In this document: positions 1 to 6,141 of the stretch, piece by piece | Layout of the letters: each line of letters begins with the position of its first letter | How positions within the stretch are numbered: position 1 is the stretch's first letter | Assembly (NCBI GenBank): GCA_023440105.1 | Contig: JAEXSY010000060.1 | Location: 1-6,141, forward strand | Reading direction: 5' to 3' | Source: Bacillota bacterium | GTDB taxonomy: Bacteria > Bacillota > Clostridia > Clostridiales > Clostridiaceae | DNA length: 6,141 nt | Position numbers and translations under genes: made by a program | The notes under the pieces: generated by a model | The model's database searches: none | Seen by the model: only the letters and a program-made list of their open reading frames with translations | What the model was told of the DNA's origin: nothing

Positions 1-1161
1 GCCCTTGCCTGATTGACTGTTAATTCTCACCACATCACATTCATATTCTCTGCCCACATCCGTGGGGTCTATGGGAAGGTAAGGAACACTCCAGCTTGAT
101 AAAGAATTATCCTCTCGCCACTTCATTCCTTTAGCTATGGCATCCTGATGAGAGCCGGAAAAAGCTGCAAAAACAAGCTTCCCGCCATAAGGCTGTCTTG
201 GGTGAACCTTAATATCGGTGAACTTCTCATAGGCTTTAACTATATCTGGCATATGGGAAAAATCCAGTAGAGGATCAATGCCGTGAGAGTAAAGGTTCAT
301 TGCAAGGGTTACAATATCCACATTACCGGTTCTCTCTCCATTGCCAAAAAGGGTTCCTTCAACCCTTTCAGCGCCGGCGAGGAGGCCTAGCTCTGCTTCA
401 GCTACGGCGGTTCCTCTATCATTATGAGGATGAAGAGAAACTATTACGTTATCTCTATAGTGGAGGTTACGGCTCATGTATTCAATTTGATTAGCATAGA
501 TATGAGGCATGGACATAGAAACTGTAGAGGGAAGATTTATTATAACCTTTCTTTCTGGTGAGGGCTTCCATATATCGATGACCTCATTGCAAATTTCTAG
601 AGCAAATTCCATTTCTGTTCCCGTAAAGCTTTCAGGAGAGTATTCAAAGGTAAAGCTCGTATCGGGCATAGTGCTGGCATATTCATTAAATAGCTTTGCA
701 CCTTCCACGGCTATGCCTATGATTTCCTCCTTGCTCATTTTAAATACCTGCTCCCTTTGAGCCACAGAGGTAGAGTTATATAGATGTACTACTACGTTTT
801 TTATACCTTTAATGGCTTCGAAGGTCTTTTTTATAATATGCTCTCTCGATTGAGTAAGCACCTGGAGTGTTACATCCTCTGGGATCATATCTTCTTCGAT
901 GATAGTTCTTAAAAATTTATACTCTGTTTCTGAAGCGGCAGGAAAGCCAACCTCAATTTCTTTAAAGCCTATGTCTAGTAAAAGCTTCATGAAGCTTAAT
1001 TTTTCTTCTAAGCTCATAGGAACTATAAGTGCCTGGTTTCCATCTCTTAAATCTACACTGCACCATCTTGGTGCCTTTTCTATGTGGTCCTTTGTAACCC
1101 AGCTGTTTGAAGGCTCAGGTGGGGTGAAATACCCTATACCATACTTTTGATAGTTATACAC
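1..1161 (-). CDS. leuA: 2-isopropylmalate synthase LeuA, long form (3' end beyond window)
   Basis: This enzyme condenses acetyl-CoA with 2-oxoisovalerate to give 2-isopropylmalate, the committed step of leucine synthesis in the cytoplasm. The 387 codons present form one unbroken frame. They cover the N-terminal extension and most of the TIM-barrel catalytic domain. Visible motifs are the metal/substrate loop DLRDGNQ (residues 37-43), the metal-binding HPHNDRG (244-250) and GNGERTGN (273-280). The opening APRWCSVDLRDGNQAL and the NSQSGKG near the window edge are typical of the roughly 550-residue yeast/actinobacterial-type LeuA rather than the shorter enterobacterial-type enzyme. The C-terminal leucine-binding regulatory domain lies outside the window. 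The start is GTG at 1161-1159, chosen because AGGAGG (1175-1170) sits 8 nt upstream and no in-frame ATG lies between it and the T-box terminator. The gene is transcribed away from ilvB and is controlled by the leucine T-box upstream. Function is secure; leucine feedback cannot be judged from this fragment. Confidence 0.96.
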   Translation of the reverse strand, partial: MYNYQKYGIGYFTPPEPSNSWVTKDHIEKAPRWCSVDLRDGNQALIVPMSLEEKLSFMKLLLDIGFKEIEVGFPAASETEYKFLRTIIEEDMIPEDVTLQVLTQSREHIIKKTFEAIKGIKNVVVHLYNSTSVAQREQVFKMSKEEIIGIAVEGAKLFNEYASTMPDTSFTFEYSPESFTGTEMEFALEICNEVIDIWKPSPERKVIINLPSTVSMSMPHIYANQIEYMSRNLHYRDNVIVSLHPHNDRGTAVAEAELGLLAGAERVEGTLFGNGERTGNVDIVTLAMNLYSHGIDPLLDFSHMPDIVKAYEKFTDIKVHPRQPYGGKLVFAAFSGSHQDAIAKGMKWREDNSLSSWSVPYLPIDPTDVGREYECDVVRINSQSGKG

Positions 1162-1169
1162 TTTTATCT

Positions 1170-1175
1170 CCTCCT
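1170..1175 (-). promoter_or_regulatory. ribosome binding site fixing the GTG start of leuA
   Basis: On the minus strand AGGAGGAGATAAAAGTG places a perfect AGGAGG 8 nt before a GTG codon, and the reading frame behind it is LeuA. This decides the non-ATG start. The site lies downstream of the T-box terminator, so leuA translation depends on readthrough. Confidence 0.85.
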
Positions 1176-1230
1176 GTGATGATTGATGGGAATAAGTATT
1201 TTTCTTTTTATCTTAATTTACATGGTTTTA

Positions 1231-1268
1231 AATAAAAAAGCCTTTCATCTCTTAAAGAGACGAAAGGC
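1231..1268 (-). terminator. intrinsic terminator of the leuA T-box leader
   Basis: On the minus strand GCCTTTC (1268-1262) pairs with GAAAGGC (1246-1240). The stem continues through a G·U pair and TCTCT/AGAGA around a 3-nt UUA loop, giving 13 pairs in all, and TTTTTTATT follows directly (1239-1231). It begins just after the T-box GGAAG arm, in the usual arrangement where terminator and antiterminator are alternative folds. It lies about 70 nt before the leuA start codon. Confidence 0.92.
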
Positions 1269-1528
1269 TGCTTCCGCGGTACCACTCTTCTTTACTTTGG
1301 AAGTTAGAAAAACTATCCGAAATAATCTTTTTCAGATCCTGCCTGAAGTTTCAGGAGCATCCTGCCCTTTTAACGGTGGGCTTTCCGGTGCCTCCTACTT
1401 TTTTTTTCAGAGAAACCTCTTAAAGGCGAGTTCGAAGGAATAATCATATCGTTTTTCAGCGGACAACGACTCTCTGAAATGACCTTTCCTTTTACTATTC
1501 CTTATCATTGAGTTTATAGAGGTGAGTT
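1231..1528 (-). promoter_or_regulatory. T-box riboswitch, leucine-specific, controlling leuA
   Basis: This is a tRNA-sensing transcription attenuator in the 5' leader of leuA, read on the minus strand. The antiterminator carries the T-box core AGAGTGGTACCGCG (1288-1275). Its 5' arm CTTCC (1303-1299) pairs with GGAAG (1275-1271). Stem I closes with ACCTCT (1523-1518) pairing AGAGGT (1420-1415). An S-turn-like AGTA (1496-1493) sits opposite the specifier side, followed by AAGGAA (1491-1486) pairing TTCCTT (1440-1435). An AGAGAG segment (AG bulge, about 1475-1470) and a distal hairpin TCGTT/AACGA follow. The specifier in the loop reads GAA-CTC-G, with CTC (Leu) at 1430-1428. The UGGU bulge (1284-1281) has U at the variable position, which pairs with discriminator A73 as expected for tRNA-Leu. 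Uncharged tRNA-Leu should stabilise the antiterminator and allow leuA transcription. The stem pairings were found by eye; specificity rests on established T-box rules. Confidence 0.93.
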
Positions 1529-1534
1529 GAAAGT

Positions 1535-1563
1535 AGTTTATCATCGAATTATGTCGGTGTCAA
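1535..1563 (-). promoter_or_regulatory. probable sigma-A promoter of leuA
   Basis: On the minus strand a perfect TTGACA -35 (1563-1558) is followed after exactly 17 nt by TAAACT (1540-1535), a 4-of-6 match to TATAAT. The predicted transcript start near 1528 falls just before the first strand of T-box stem I (1523), so promoter and riboswitch positions support each other. The -10 is imperfect, so the call is probable only. Confidence 0.65.
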
Positions 1564-1634
1564 TATAATTATTATAAAATTTAGAAAACTTTATCGGTAA
1601 ACGTTTAAGTTATTTAATAATATAAATAAAAATA
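1564..1634. other. AT-rich spacer between divergent leuA and ilvB promoters
   Basis: These 71 bp lie between the two -35 boxes and contain no gene. Two weak operator-like elements can be seen. One is a segment at 1576-1590 matching the Firmicute CodY consensus AATTTTCWGAAAATT at 11 of 15 positions. The other is the perfect 10-bp palindrome TAAACGTTTA at 1598-1607. Either could arise by chance in DNA this AT-rich. A shared regulator acting on both promoters would be expected to bind here, but the sequence does not prove one. Confidence 0.3.
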
Positions 1635-1663
1635 TTGACAATAATATTACTATTTCGTAAATT
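1635..1663 (+). promoter_or_regulatory. probable sigma-A promoter of the ilvBNC(D) operon
   Basis: A perfect TTGACA (1635-1640) is followed after 17 nt by TAAATT (1658-1663), a 4-of-6 -10 box. It closely resembles the leuA promoter (TTGACA, 17 nt, TAAACT). The predicted start near 1670 gives a leader of about 83 nt. That leader (1670-1752) has no T-box core and no terminator hairpin that I can see. The flanking DNA is AT-rich, so other -10 choices cannot be excluded. Confidence 0.55.
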
Positions 1664-1752
1664 ATAAAGTAATAAATATAAGAAATATGTCAAACTGTGG
1701 AGAATAATACTTCGAAACAAAAAAAGAAAAAATTATAAAGGAGGCGGAGGAA

Positions 1753-3411
1753 ATGGTTATAACAGGGGCTGAATTAGTCATGGAAATTTTATTAGAGCAG
1801 GGAGTCAATACAATATTTGGCTATCCAGGGGGAGCAGCTCTTAATATCTATGATGCGTTATATAAATATTCAAATAAAATAAATCACTATCTCTTTGCAC
1901 ATGAGCAGGGAGCTTCCCATGCTGCCGATGGTTATGCAAGAGCTACAGGAAAAACTGGTGTGGTTATTGCTACCAGTGGCCCGGGTGCTACCAATCTTGT
2001 GACAGGTATAGCTACTGCATATATGGACAGCATACCTTTAGTTGCCATAACCTGTAACGTCCCTAGTGATCTCATCGGGAGAGATTCCTTCCAGGAGGTA
2101 TGCATCACAGGAATAACAATGCCGGTGACTAAGCATAATTATTTTGTCAAAAAAATTGAGGATTTACCAAGTGCCCTTCGAGAGGCCTTCAAGATAGCTA
2201 ATAGCAGCAGAAAGGGCCCTGTGCTAGTGGATATTACTAAGGATGTTACTGCAGCTACTATTGAGTATGACAGGGTGGAGCCATTATCCTTGGAGCCTTT
2301 ACCGGAGCTTAGAAAAGAAAGCTTGGTGAAGGTAGCTGAGATAATCAATAACAGTAAAAGACCTGTCCTTTATATTGGTGGAGGAGCGCTAGATGCCAGC
2401 AGGGAAATAAGAGAGCTTATGGAGAAGGTTAATATACCAGGCACCTATACAATCATGGGGGCAGGTACCCTTGAATATGAAAATCCTTATAATTTGGGCT
2501 TAATTGGTATGCATGGAAGCGTAACTGCTAATATGGCAGTGGAGGAAGCAGACTTGGTTATAACTCTTGGAGCGAGGTTTAGTGATAGAGTTGCATTAAA
2601 TAGTGATGAATTTGCTAAGAGAGCCTGCATTATTCATGTGGACATTGATAAGAGTGAGTTTAATAAAAATGTGGATACCGATGTAACTATAAAAGGGGAT
2701 GTTAAGACGTTTATCAGGGAGCTGCTTCCCCTTCTAAAGGAAAACACTTATAAAGAATGGAATGAAACTATAAAACTTTGGAAGAGCAGAAATATCATTT
2801 ATGATGAGGCTTTAGATTGCTCCTTAAAACCTAAGGAAATCATGGATACCATAGCAGAGCTGACAGAGGGAAATGCCCTATATGTCACCGATGTAGGTCA
2901 GCATCAGATGTGGGCAGCTCAATATCTGCCTCATAGGGAGCCCCATACCTTTCTAACTAGTGGAGGTCTTGGAACTATGGGGTTTGGCTATGGAGCGGCT
3001 ATTGGAGCTAAGATTGGTTGTCCTGATAAGAGAGTGATTCATATTACAGGTGATGGATCCTTTCACATGAATCTTAATGAAGGTTGCACTGCTGTATCCT
3101 ATGATTTGCCCATTATAACCGTTATTTTGAATAATAAGGTTTTAGGAATGGTTTATCAGTGGCAGAAGGCTTTTTATGAGGGAAGATTCTCACAAACTAC
3201 CCCTGAGAGGAAAACAGATTTTGTAAAGCTAGGAGAGGGATATGGAGTAAAAGGCTATAGAGCGGAAAATCTGGAAGAGCTTAAAGAAGCTTTTAAATCG
3301 GCTCTTCAGGAAAAGGGACCTGTATGGATAGAATGTATTATAGATAGAGAGGAAAGAGTTCTCCCTATGATACCCTCTGGTGGGACTATAAAGGATGTAA
3401 TAATCGATTAG
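1753..3411 (+). CDS. ilvB: acetolactate synthase, large (catalytic) subunit
   Basis: This ThDP- and FAD-containing cytoplasmic enzyme (acetohydroxyacid synthase) makes 2-acetolactate from two pyruvates, or 2-aceto-2-hydroxybutyrate from pyruvate and 2-oxobutyrate. It is the first common step to valine, leucine and isoleucine. At 552 residues it has normal length for the family. The N-terminal ThDP domain (about 1-165) has the GYPGGA loop (23-28), the cofactor-activating glutamate E51 in AHEQG, and ATSGPGATN. The central domain (about 190-325) has GARFSDR (273-279). The C-terminal domain has the Mg/ThDP motif GDGSF through NN (433-461) followed by LGMVYQWQ. The presence of an ilvN partner and an ilvC neighbour indicates the anabolic enzyme rather than a catabolic AlsS. 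The ATG at 1753 is preceded by AGGAGG (1739-1744, 8 nt spacing), and a second GGAGG abuts the start. It is the first gene of the operon, and the stop lies 15 bp before ilvN. Confidence 0.97.
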   Translation: MVITGAELVMEILLEQGVNTIFGYPGGAALNIYDALYKYSNKINHYLFAHEQGASHAADGYARATGKTGVVIATSGPGATNLVTGIATAYMDSIPLVAITCNVPSDLIGRDSFQEVCITGITMPVTKHNYFVKKIEDLPSALREAFKIANSSRKGPVLVDITKDVTAATIEYDRVEPLSLEPLPELRKESLVKVAEIINNSKRPVLYIGGGALDASREIRELMEKVNIPGTYTIMGAGTLEYENPYNLGLIGMHGSVTANMAVEEADLVITLGARFSDRVALNSDEFAKRACIIHVDIDKSEFNKNVDTDVTIKGDVKTFIRELLPLLKENTYKEWNETIKLWKSRNIIYDEALDCSLKPKEIMDTIAELTEGNALYVTDVGQHQMWAAQYLPHREPHTFLTSGGLGTMGFGYGAAIGAKIGCPDKRVIHITGDGSFHMNLNEGCTAVSYDLPIITVILNNKVLGMVYQWQKAFYEGRFSQTTPERKTDFVKLGEGYGVKGYRAENLEELKEAFKSALQEKGPVWIECIIDREERVLPMIPSGGTIKDVIID

Positions 3412-3426
3412 AAAGGAGAGAGACCA

Positions 3427-3918
3427 ATGGCAAAAAGAGAGGTTATAAGTATATATGTGGACAATGAAGCAAATGTTTTAACCCGTGTGGTTAGTCTTTT
3501 TGGTAGAAGAGGCTTTAACATTGATTCTCTTACGGTATCTGCTACCAATGATCCTATGATATCCAGGATTACTATTGTTTCCGGTGAAGAGTGTAATAAT
3601 CTTAGCCAGGTTATCACTCAGACAGAAAAGCTGGAGGTAGTGAAGAAAATTTTTACCCTTGAAAAGGAGAACAGCTTATATAGGGAGCTACTGCTTATTA
3701 GGATTAAGGCTGATAAAACAAACAGAACAGCAATAAAAGAGATTGTAGATATATATAGAGCAAAAATCATAGACCTCTCCAAGGAAAGTATGATTATTGA
3801 AATAACTGGAGCACCAGAAAAGCTCGATGGTTTTTTGAATATGCTAAGCTGCTATGACATAGTGGAGATCTGTAGGACAGGCATAACTGCTATGGGGAGG
3901 GGCTTTCAAAATAAATAG
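3427..3918 (+). CDS. ilvN: acetolactate synthase, small (regulatory) subunit
   Basis: The small subunit binds and activates IlvB and normally confers feedback inhibition by valine. The 163-residue protein matches the usual length of about 160. It has an N-terminal ACT domain (about 4-77) with LFGRRGFNIDSLTVSATNDP (24-43) and SRITIV, then the C-terminal small-subunit domain (about 80-158) ending RTGITAMGRGF. ATG 3427 has AAGGAGAG ending 6 nt upstream, and the 15 bp gap from ilvB implies cotranscription. By eye alignment with E. coli IlvH, N13 and N31 correspond to the conserved Asn11 and Asn29. However, the turn reads NEANVL where most family members have a glycine (PGVL or SGAL), so N16 sits at the position of E. 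coli Gly14. That glycine belongs to the valine site, so valine sensitivity here may differ. I named it ilvN; ilvH would be an equally valid symbol. Confidence 0.95.
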   Translation: MAKREVISIYVDNEANVLTRVVSLFGRRGFNIDSLTVSATNDPMISRITIVSGEECNNLSQVITQTEKLEVVKKIFTLEKENSLYRELLLIRIKADKTNRTAIKEIVDIYRAKIIDLSKESMIIEITGAPEKLDGFLNMLSCYDIVEICRTGITAMGRGFQNK

Positions 3919-3940
3919 TTTATGGAGGGAAGGAATAAAA

Positions 3941-4939
3941 ATGATTAAAAAATACTATGATACTGATTGTAATTTAGGACTTCTAGACGGGAAGGTTATA
4001 TCAATAATTGGCTATGGAAGCCAAGGACATGCTCATGCCCTTAACCTGAAGGAAAGTGGAGCCGATGTAGTAGTAGGCCTTAGAAAGGACTCTAAGAGCT
4101 GGGCTCAGGCTGAGAAGGCTGGTCTTAAGGTAATGGAGGTTGAGGCTGCAGCTGCAGCTGGAGATTTTGTAATGATGCTTGTTCCTGATGAGCTGGCAGC
4201 GGATATATATAAGAGCCAAATATCAAAGCATATGAAGGAAGGGGATGTGCTGATGTTTGCCCATGGCTTTAATATTCATTATCAGCAGATTATTCCCCAG
4301 GAAAACATCGATGTTATAATGGTTGCACCTAAGGGGCCTGGACACACAGTTAGAAGTCAATACCAGGAAGGCAAAGGAGTGCCAAGCCTTATTGCTGTAT
4401 TCCAGGATTACTCTGGAAAGGCTAAGGATTATGCTCTAGCTTATGCTTCTGGTATAGGAGCAGGTCGTGCTGGTATATTAGAAACCACCTTTAAAGAAGA
4501 GACAGAAACGGATCTCTTTGGTGAGCAGGCTGTTCTATGCGGTGGAGTTACAGAGCTTATGAAGGCTGGCTTTGATACCCTGGTTGAAGCTGGCTATGAA
4601 CCAGAAATGGCTTATTTTGAATGCATCCATGAAATGAAGCTCATTGTTGATTTAATTAATAGCGGTGGCTTCGAAATGATGAGATACTCTGTATCTAATA
4701 CTGCTGAATACGGAGATTATGTTACGGGAAGAAAGATTATAACAGAGGATACTAGAAAGGCTATGAAGGAGGTTCTATCAGATATTCAGGATGGCACCTT
4801 TGCATCTAGCTTCATTCAGGAATTTAAAGCTGGCGGAAAAGCTAGATTCCTTGCTACACGACAGAAGGAAAGAGAACATCTTTTAGTAAAGGTTGGAAGT
4901 GAGCTTAGAAAAATGATGAGCTGGCTATCAGGTAAGTAA
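3941..4939 (+). CDS. ilvC: ketol-acid reductoisomerase (class I)
   Basis: This cytoplasmic, Mg-dependent enzyme isomerises and reduces acetolactate (or acetohydroxybutyrate) to the 2,3-dihydroxy acid using NAD(P)H. At 332 residues it is a short class I enzyme. The Rossmann domain has GYGSQG (24-29). The cofactor-specificity loop reads GLRKDSKSW (46-54). R48, S51 and S53 suit binding of the NADPH 2'-phosphate, although D50 occupies a spot that is often glycine. Catalytic-site residues are visible as H108 (AHGFNIHY) and K131 (PKGPGH). The metal-binding acidic residues are D191 and E195 (TDLFGEQ) and E227 and E231 (ECIHEMK), followed by the substrate-contacting SNTAEYGDY segment. ATG 3941 is preceded by GGAGGGAAGGA and lies 22 bp after the ilvN stop, so it belongs to the same operon. 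A run of five alanines (69-73), encoded by a GCTGCA repeat, is a local oddity in a surface region and should be harmless. Confidence 0.97.
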   Translation: MIKKYYDTDCNLGLLDGKVISIIGYGSQGHAHALNLKESGADVVVGLRKDSKSWAQAEKAGLKVMEVEAAAAAGDFVMMLVPDELAADIYKSQISKHMKEGDVLMFAHGFNIHYQQIIPQENIDVIMVAPKGPGHTVRSQYQEGKGVPSLIAVFQDYSGKAKDYALAYASGIGAGRAGILETTFKEETETDLFGEQAVLCGGVTELMKAGFDTLVEAGYEPEMAYFECIHEMKLIVDLINSGGFEMMRYSVSNTAEYGDYVTGRKIITEDTRKAMKEVLSDIQDGTFASSFIQEFKAGGKARFLATRQKEREHLLVKVGSELRKMMSWLSGK

Positions 4940-4962
4940 GGATACAATAATTCATAAAATCC

Positions 4963-4993
4963 AGGGCGTCCTATAAGACAATATAGGCGCTCT
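4963..4993 (+). other. hairpin in the ilvC-ilvD intergenic gap
   Basis: AGGGCG (4963-4968), a bulged T, then CCTATA (4970-4975) pair with TATAGG (4982-4987) and CGCTCT (4988-4993) around the loop AGACAA. This gives 12 pairs including one G·U. A run of five T (5001-5005) begins only 8 nt after the stem, which is too far for a good intrinsic terminator, and the ilvD ribosome binding site follows. It may be a partial attenuator, or an RNA-processing or 3'-end-protecting structure that sets ilvD level apart from ilvBNC. The fold is plain; the role is inferred. Confidence 0.5.
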
Positions 4994-5021
4994 ATTCATA
5001 TTTTTAAGGTGGGATAAATTT

Positions 5022-6141
5022 ATGGAATTAAGAAGCTGCAAAGTAACTAAGGGAGTGGAGAAGGCTCCCATGAGAAGTCTTTTTTATGCAATGGGATATA
5101 CTAAGGAGGAGCTGGATAGACCTCTTGTAGGAGTAGTATCTGCTTATAGTGATATAGTACCAGGCCACATGCACTTAGACAAAATTACTGAAGCGGTAAA
5201 GGCTGGGGTAAGAATGGCGGGAGGAACTCCAATTATGGTTCCTTCTATAGGAGTATGCGATGGTATTGCTATGGGCCATGAGGGAATGAAATACAGTCTT
5301 GCAAGCCGTGAGCTTATTGCTGACAGCGTTGAGACCATGGCCATGGCTCACTGTTTTGATGCGTTAGTTTTAGTTCCTAACTGTGACAAAATAGTGCCAG
5401 GAATGGTTATGGGAGCCTTAAGGCTGAATCTTCCTACAGTAGTTTGCTCTGGAGGTCCTATGATGTCAGGACTGGTAGATAATAAAGAGGTAAGCTTATC
5501 TAAAATGTTTGAAGCCGTAGGAGCGAGAAAGGCTGGGCTTATAGATGATGAAGGCTTAGAGGAATATGAGCAGAGCGTATGCCCTGGCTGTGGCTCCTGC
5601 TCTGGTATGTATACAGCAAACAGCATGAACTGCCTCTGTGAAGCTGTGGGTATTGCTCTCCCGGGAAATGGAACAATACCAGCAGTGGACCACAAGAGAA
5701 TACAGCTGGCAAAAAAAGCTGGCATGGCAGTTATGAACCTTCTAGAAAAGAATATAAGAGCTAGAGATATAATAAGTGAAGAATCTATCAAAAATGCTCT
5801 AGCCTGTGACATGGCTTTAGGCTGCTCTTCTAACAGCGTTCTCCATTTATTAGCCATTGCTCATGAGGCTAAGGTGGATTTAAATTTAGAAATATTTAAT
5901 GAAATTAGCAGTAAGGTTCCAAATCTGTGTCACCTGGCACCAGCAGGAGATACTCATATGCATGATTTGAATAATGGCGGTGGAGTTCAAGGTGTCCTTG
6001 GAGAGCTTGCAAAGAAAGATTTGCTAAACCTTCAGGTGATTACAGCTACTGGGAAAACCTTACGAGAAAACCTTCAAGGGGTCTCTATTAAAAATACCGG
6101 AGCCATAAGACCAATAGATGATCCTTACAGTACTACAGGAG
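5022..6141 (+). CDS. ilvD: dihydroxyacid dehydratase IlvD (3' end beyond window)
   Basis: This Fe-S enzyme of the IlvD/Edd family dehydrates 2,3-dihydroxyisovalerate or 2,3-dihydroxy-3-methylvalerate to the 2-oxo acid that precedes valine and leucine, or isoleucine. The open frame runs 373 codons to the window edge, about two-thirds of the usual length of about 555. Visible motifs are IVPGHMHLDKI (45-55), GVCDGIAMGHEGMKYS (77-92) with metal ligand D80, NCDKIVPGM (120-128) with cluster cysteine C121, D122 and the K123 that is carbamylated in homologues, and CPGCGSCSGMYTANSMNC (187-204) with cluster cysteine C193. The LAPAGDTHMHDLNNGGGVQGVL stretch follows. ATG 5022 is preceded by AAGGTGGG with 9 nt from AGGTGG to the start. 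It lies 82 bp after ilvC, has the same orientation and is the next pathway step, so it is probably in the operon with some readthrough past the hairpin. The IlvD versus Edd assignment rests on context and close resemblance to IlvD sequences. Confidence 0.95.
   Translation, partial: MELRSCKVTKGVEKAPMRSLFYAMGYTKEELDRPLVGVVSAYSDIVPGHMHLDKITEAVKAGVRMAGGTPIMVPSIGVCDGIAMGHEGMKYSLASRELIADSVETMAMAHCFDALVLVPNCDKIVPGMVMGALRLNLPTVVCSGGPMMSGLVDNKEVSLSKMFEAVGARKAGLIDDEGLEEYEQSVCPGCGSCSGMYTANSMNCLCEAVGIALPGNGTIPAVDHKRIQLAKKAGMAVMNLLEKNIRARDIISEESIKNALACDMALGCSSNSVLHLLAIAHEAKVDLNLEIFNEISSKVPNLCHLAPAGDTHMHDLNNGGGVQGVLGELAKKDLLNLQVITATGKTLRENLQGVSIKNTGAIRPIDDPYSTTG

Noticed and set aside
300..1150. Plus-strand open frames opposite leuA (300-494, 509-760, 899-1150)
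   Set aside because: They are antisense shadows of an intact, strongly conserved LeuA frame on the minus strand.
1183..1443. Plus-strand open frame of 86 codons with a hydrophobic start
   Set aside because: It lies across the minus-strand T-box and terminator, which explain the sequence fully. It has no convincing ribosome binding site, and its hydrophobic opening comes from the AT-rich stretch next to the terminator.
1687..1707. Six-codon upstream frame (MSNCGE) in the ilvB leader as an attenuator peptide
   Set aside because: It contains no Leu, Val or Ile codon, has no ribosome binding site, and no terminator hairpin follows it.
4145..4160. GCTGCAGCTGCAGCT short tandem repeat in ilvC
   Set aside because: It is in frame, encodes a small alanine run before the GDFVMMLVPDE strand, and is too short and ordinary to be a functional repeat.
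5336..5348. CCATGGCCATGG palindromic double repeat in ilvD
   Set aside because: It falls within conserved coding sequence (ETMAMAHC) and is explained by codon choice; it has no context as an operator or recombination site.
5144..5857. Minus-strand open frames of 66 and 169 codons inside ilvD
   Set aside because: They are shadows opposite the well-conserved IlvD frame, whose motifs are intact. The 169-codon frame has no recognisable family signature. The same applies to the short minus-strand frames inside ilvB, ilvN and ilvC.

Overview
The window holds a branched-chain amino acid biosynthesis locus from a low-GC Gram-positive bacterium, most likely a clostridium in the broad sense. The reasons are the AT-rich intergenic DNA, strong AGGAGG-type ribosome binding sites, heavy use of AGA/AGG and ATA codons, a T-box leader, and the clostridial flavour of the proteins. 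I read no species-level marker.

Layout: two divergent transcription units leave a regulatory region at about 1162-1752. To the left, on the minus strand, is leuA (2-isopropylmalate synthase, long form), cut by the window edge at base 1. It is preceded by a complete leucine-type T-box riboswitch (about 1231-1528) with its own promoter (1535-1563). To the right, on the plus strand, is ilvB-ilvN-ilvC-ilvD: acetolactate synthase large and small subunits, ketol-acid reductoisomerase and dihydroxyacid dehydratase. ilvD is cut by the window edge at 6141. ilvB, ilvN and ilvC are tightly packed (15 and 22 bp gaps). ilvC and ilvD are separated by 82 bp that contain a hairpin.

How the genes work together: IlvBN condenses pyruvate to acetolactate (or pyruvate plus 2-oxobutyrate to acetohydroxybutyrate), IlvC isomerises and reduces the product, and IlvD dehydrates it to the 2-oxo acid. 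2-Oxoisovalerate is then either transaminated to valine or taken by LeuA, with acetyl-CoA, into the leucine branch. The T-box places only the leucine-committing step under direct control of tRNA-Leu charging. The ilv unit has a similar promoter but a short leader with no T-box.

I see no mobile element, CRISPR array, RNA gene other than the T-box leader, or unknown protein family. I do not think the window contains an undescribed system. The points most worth a second look are the leucine T-box and its one-sided placement, a Gly-to-Asn change at the expected valine site of IlvN, and the ilvC-ilvD intergenic hairpin.
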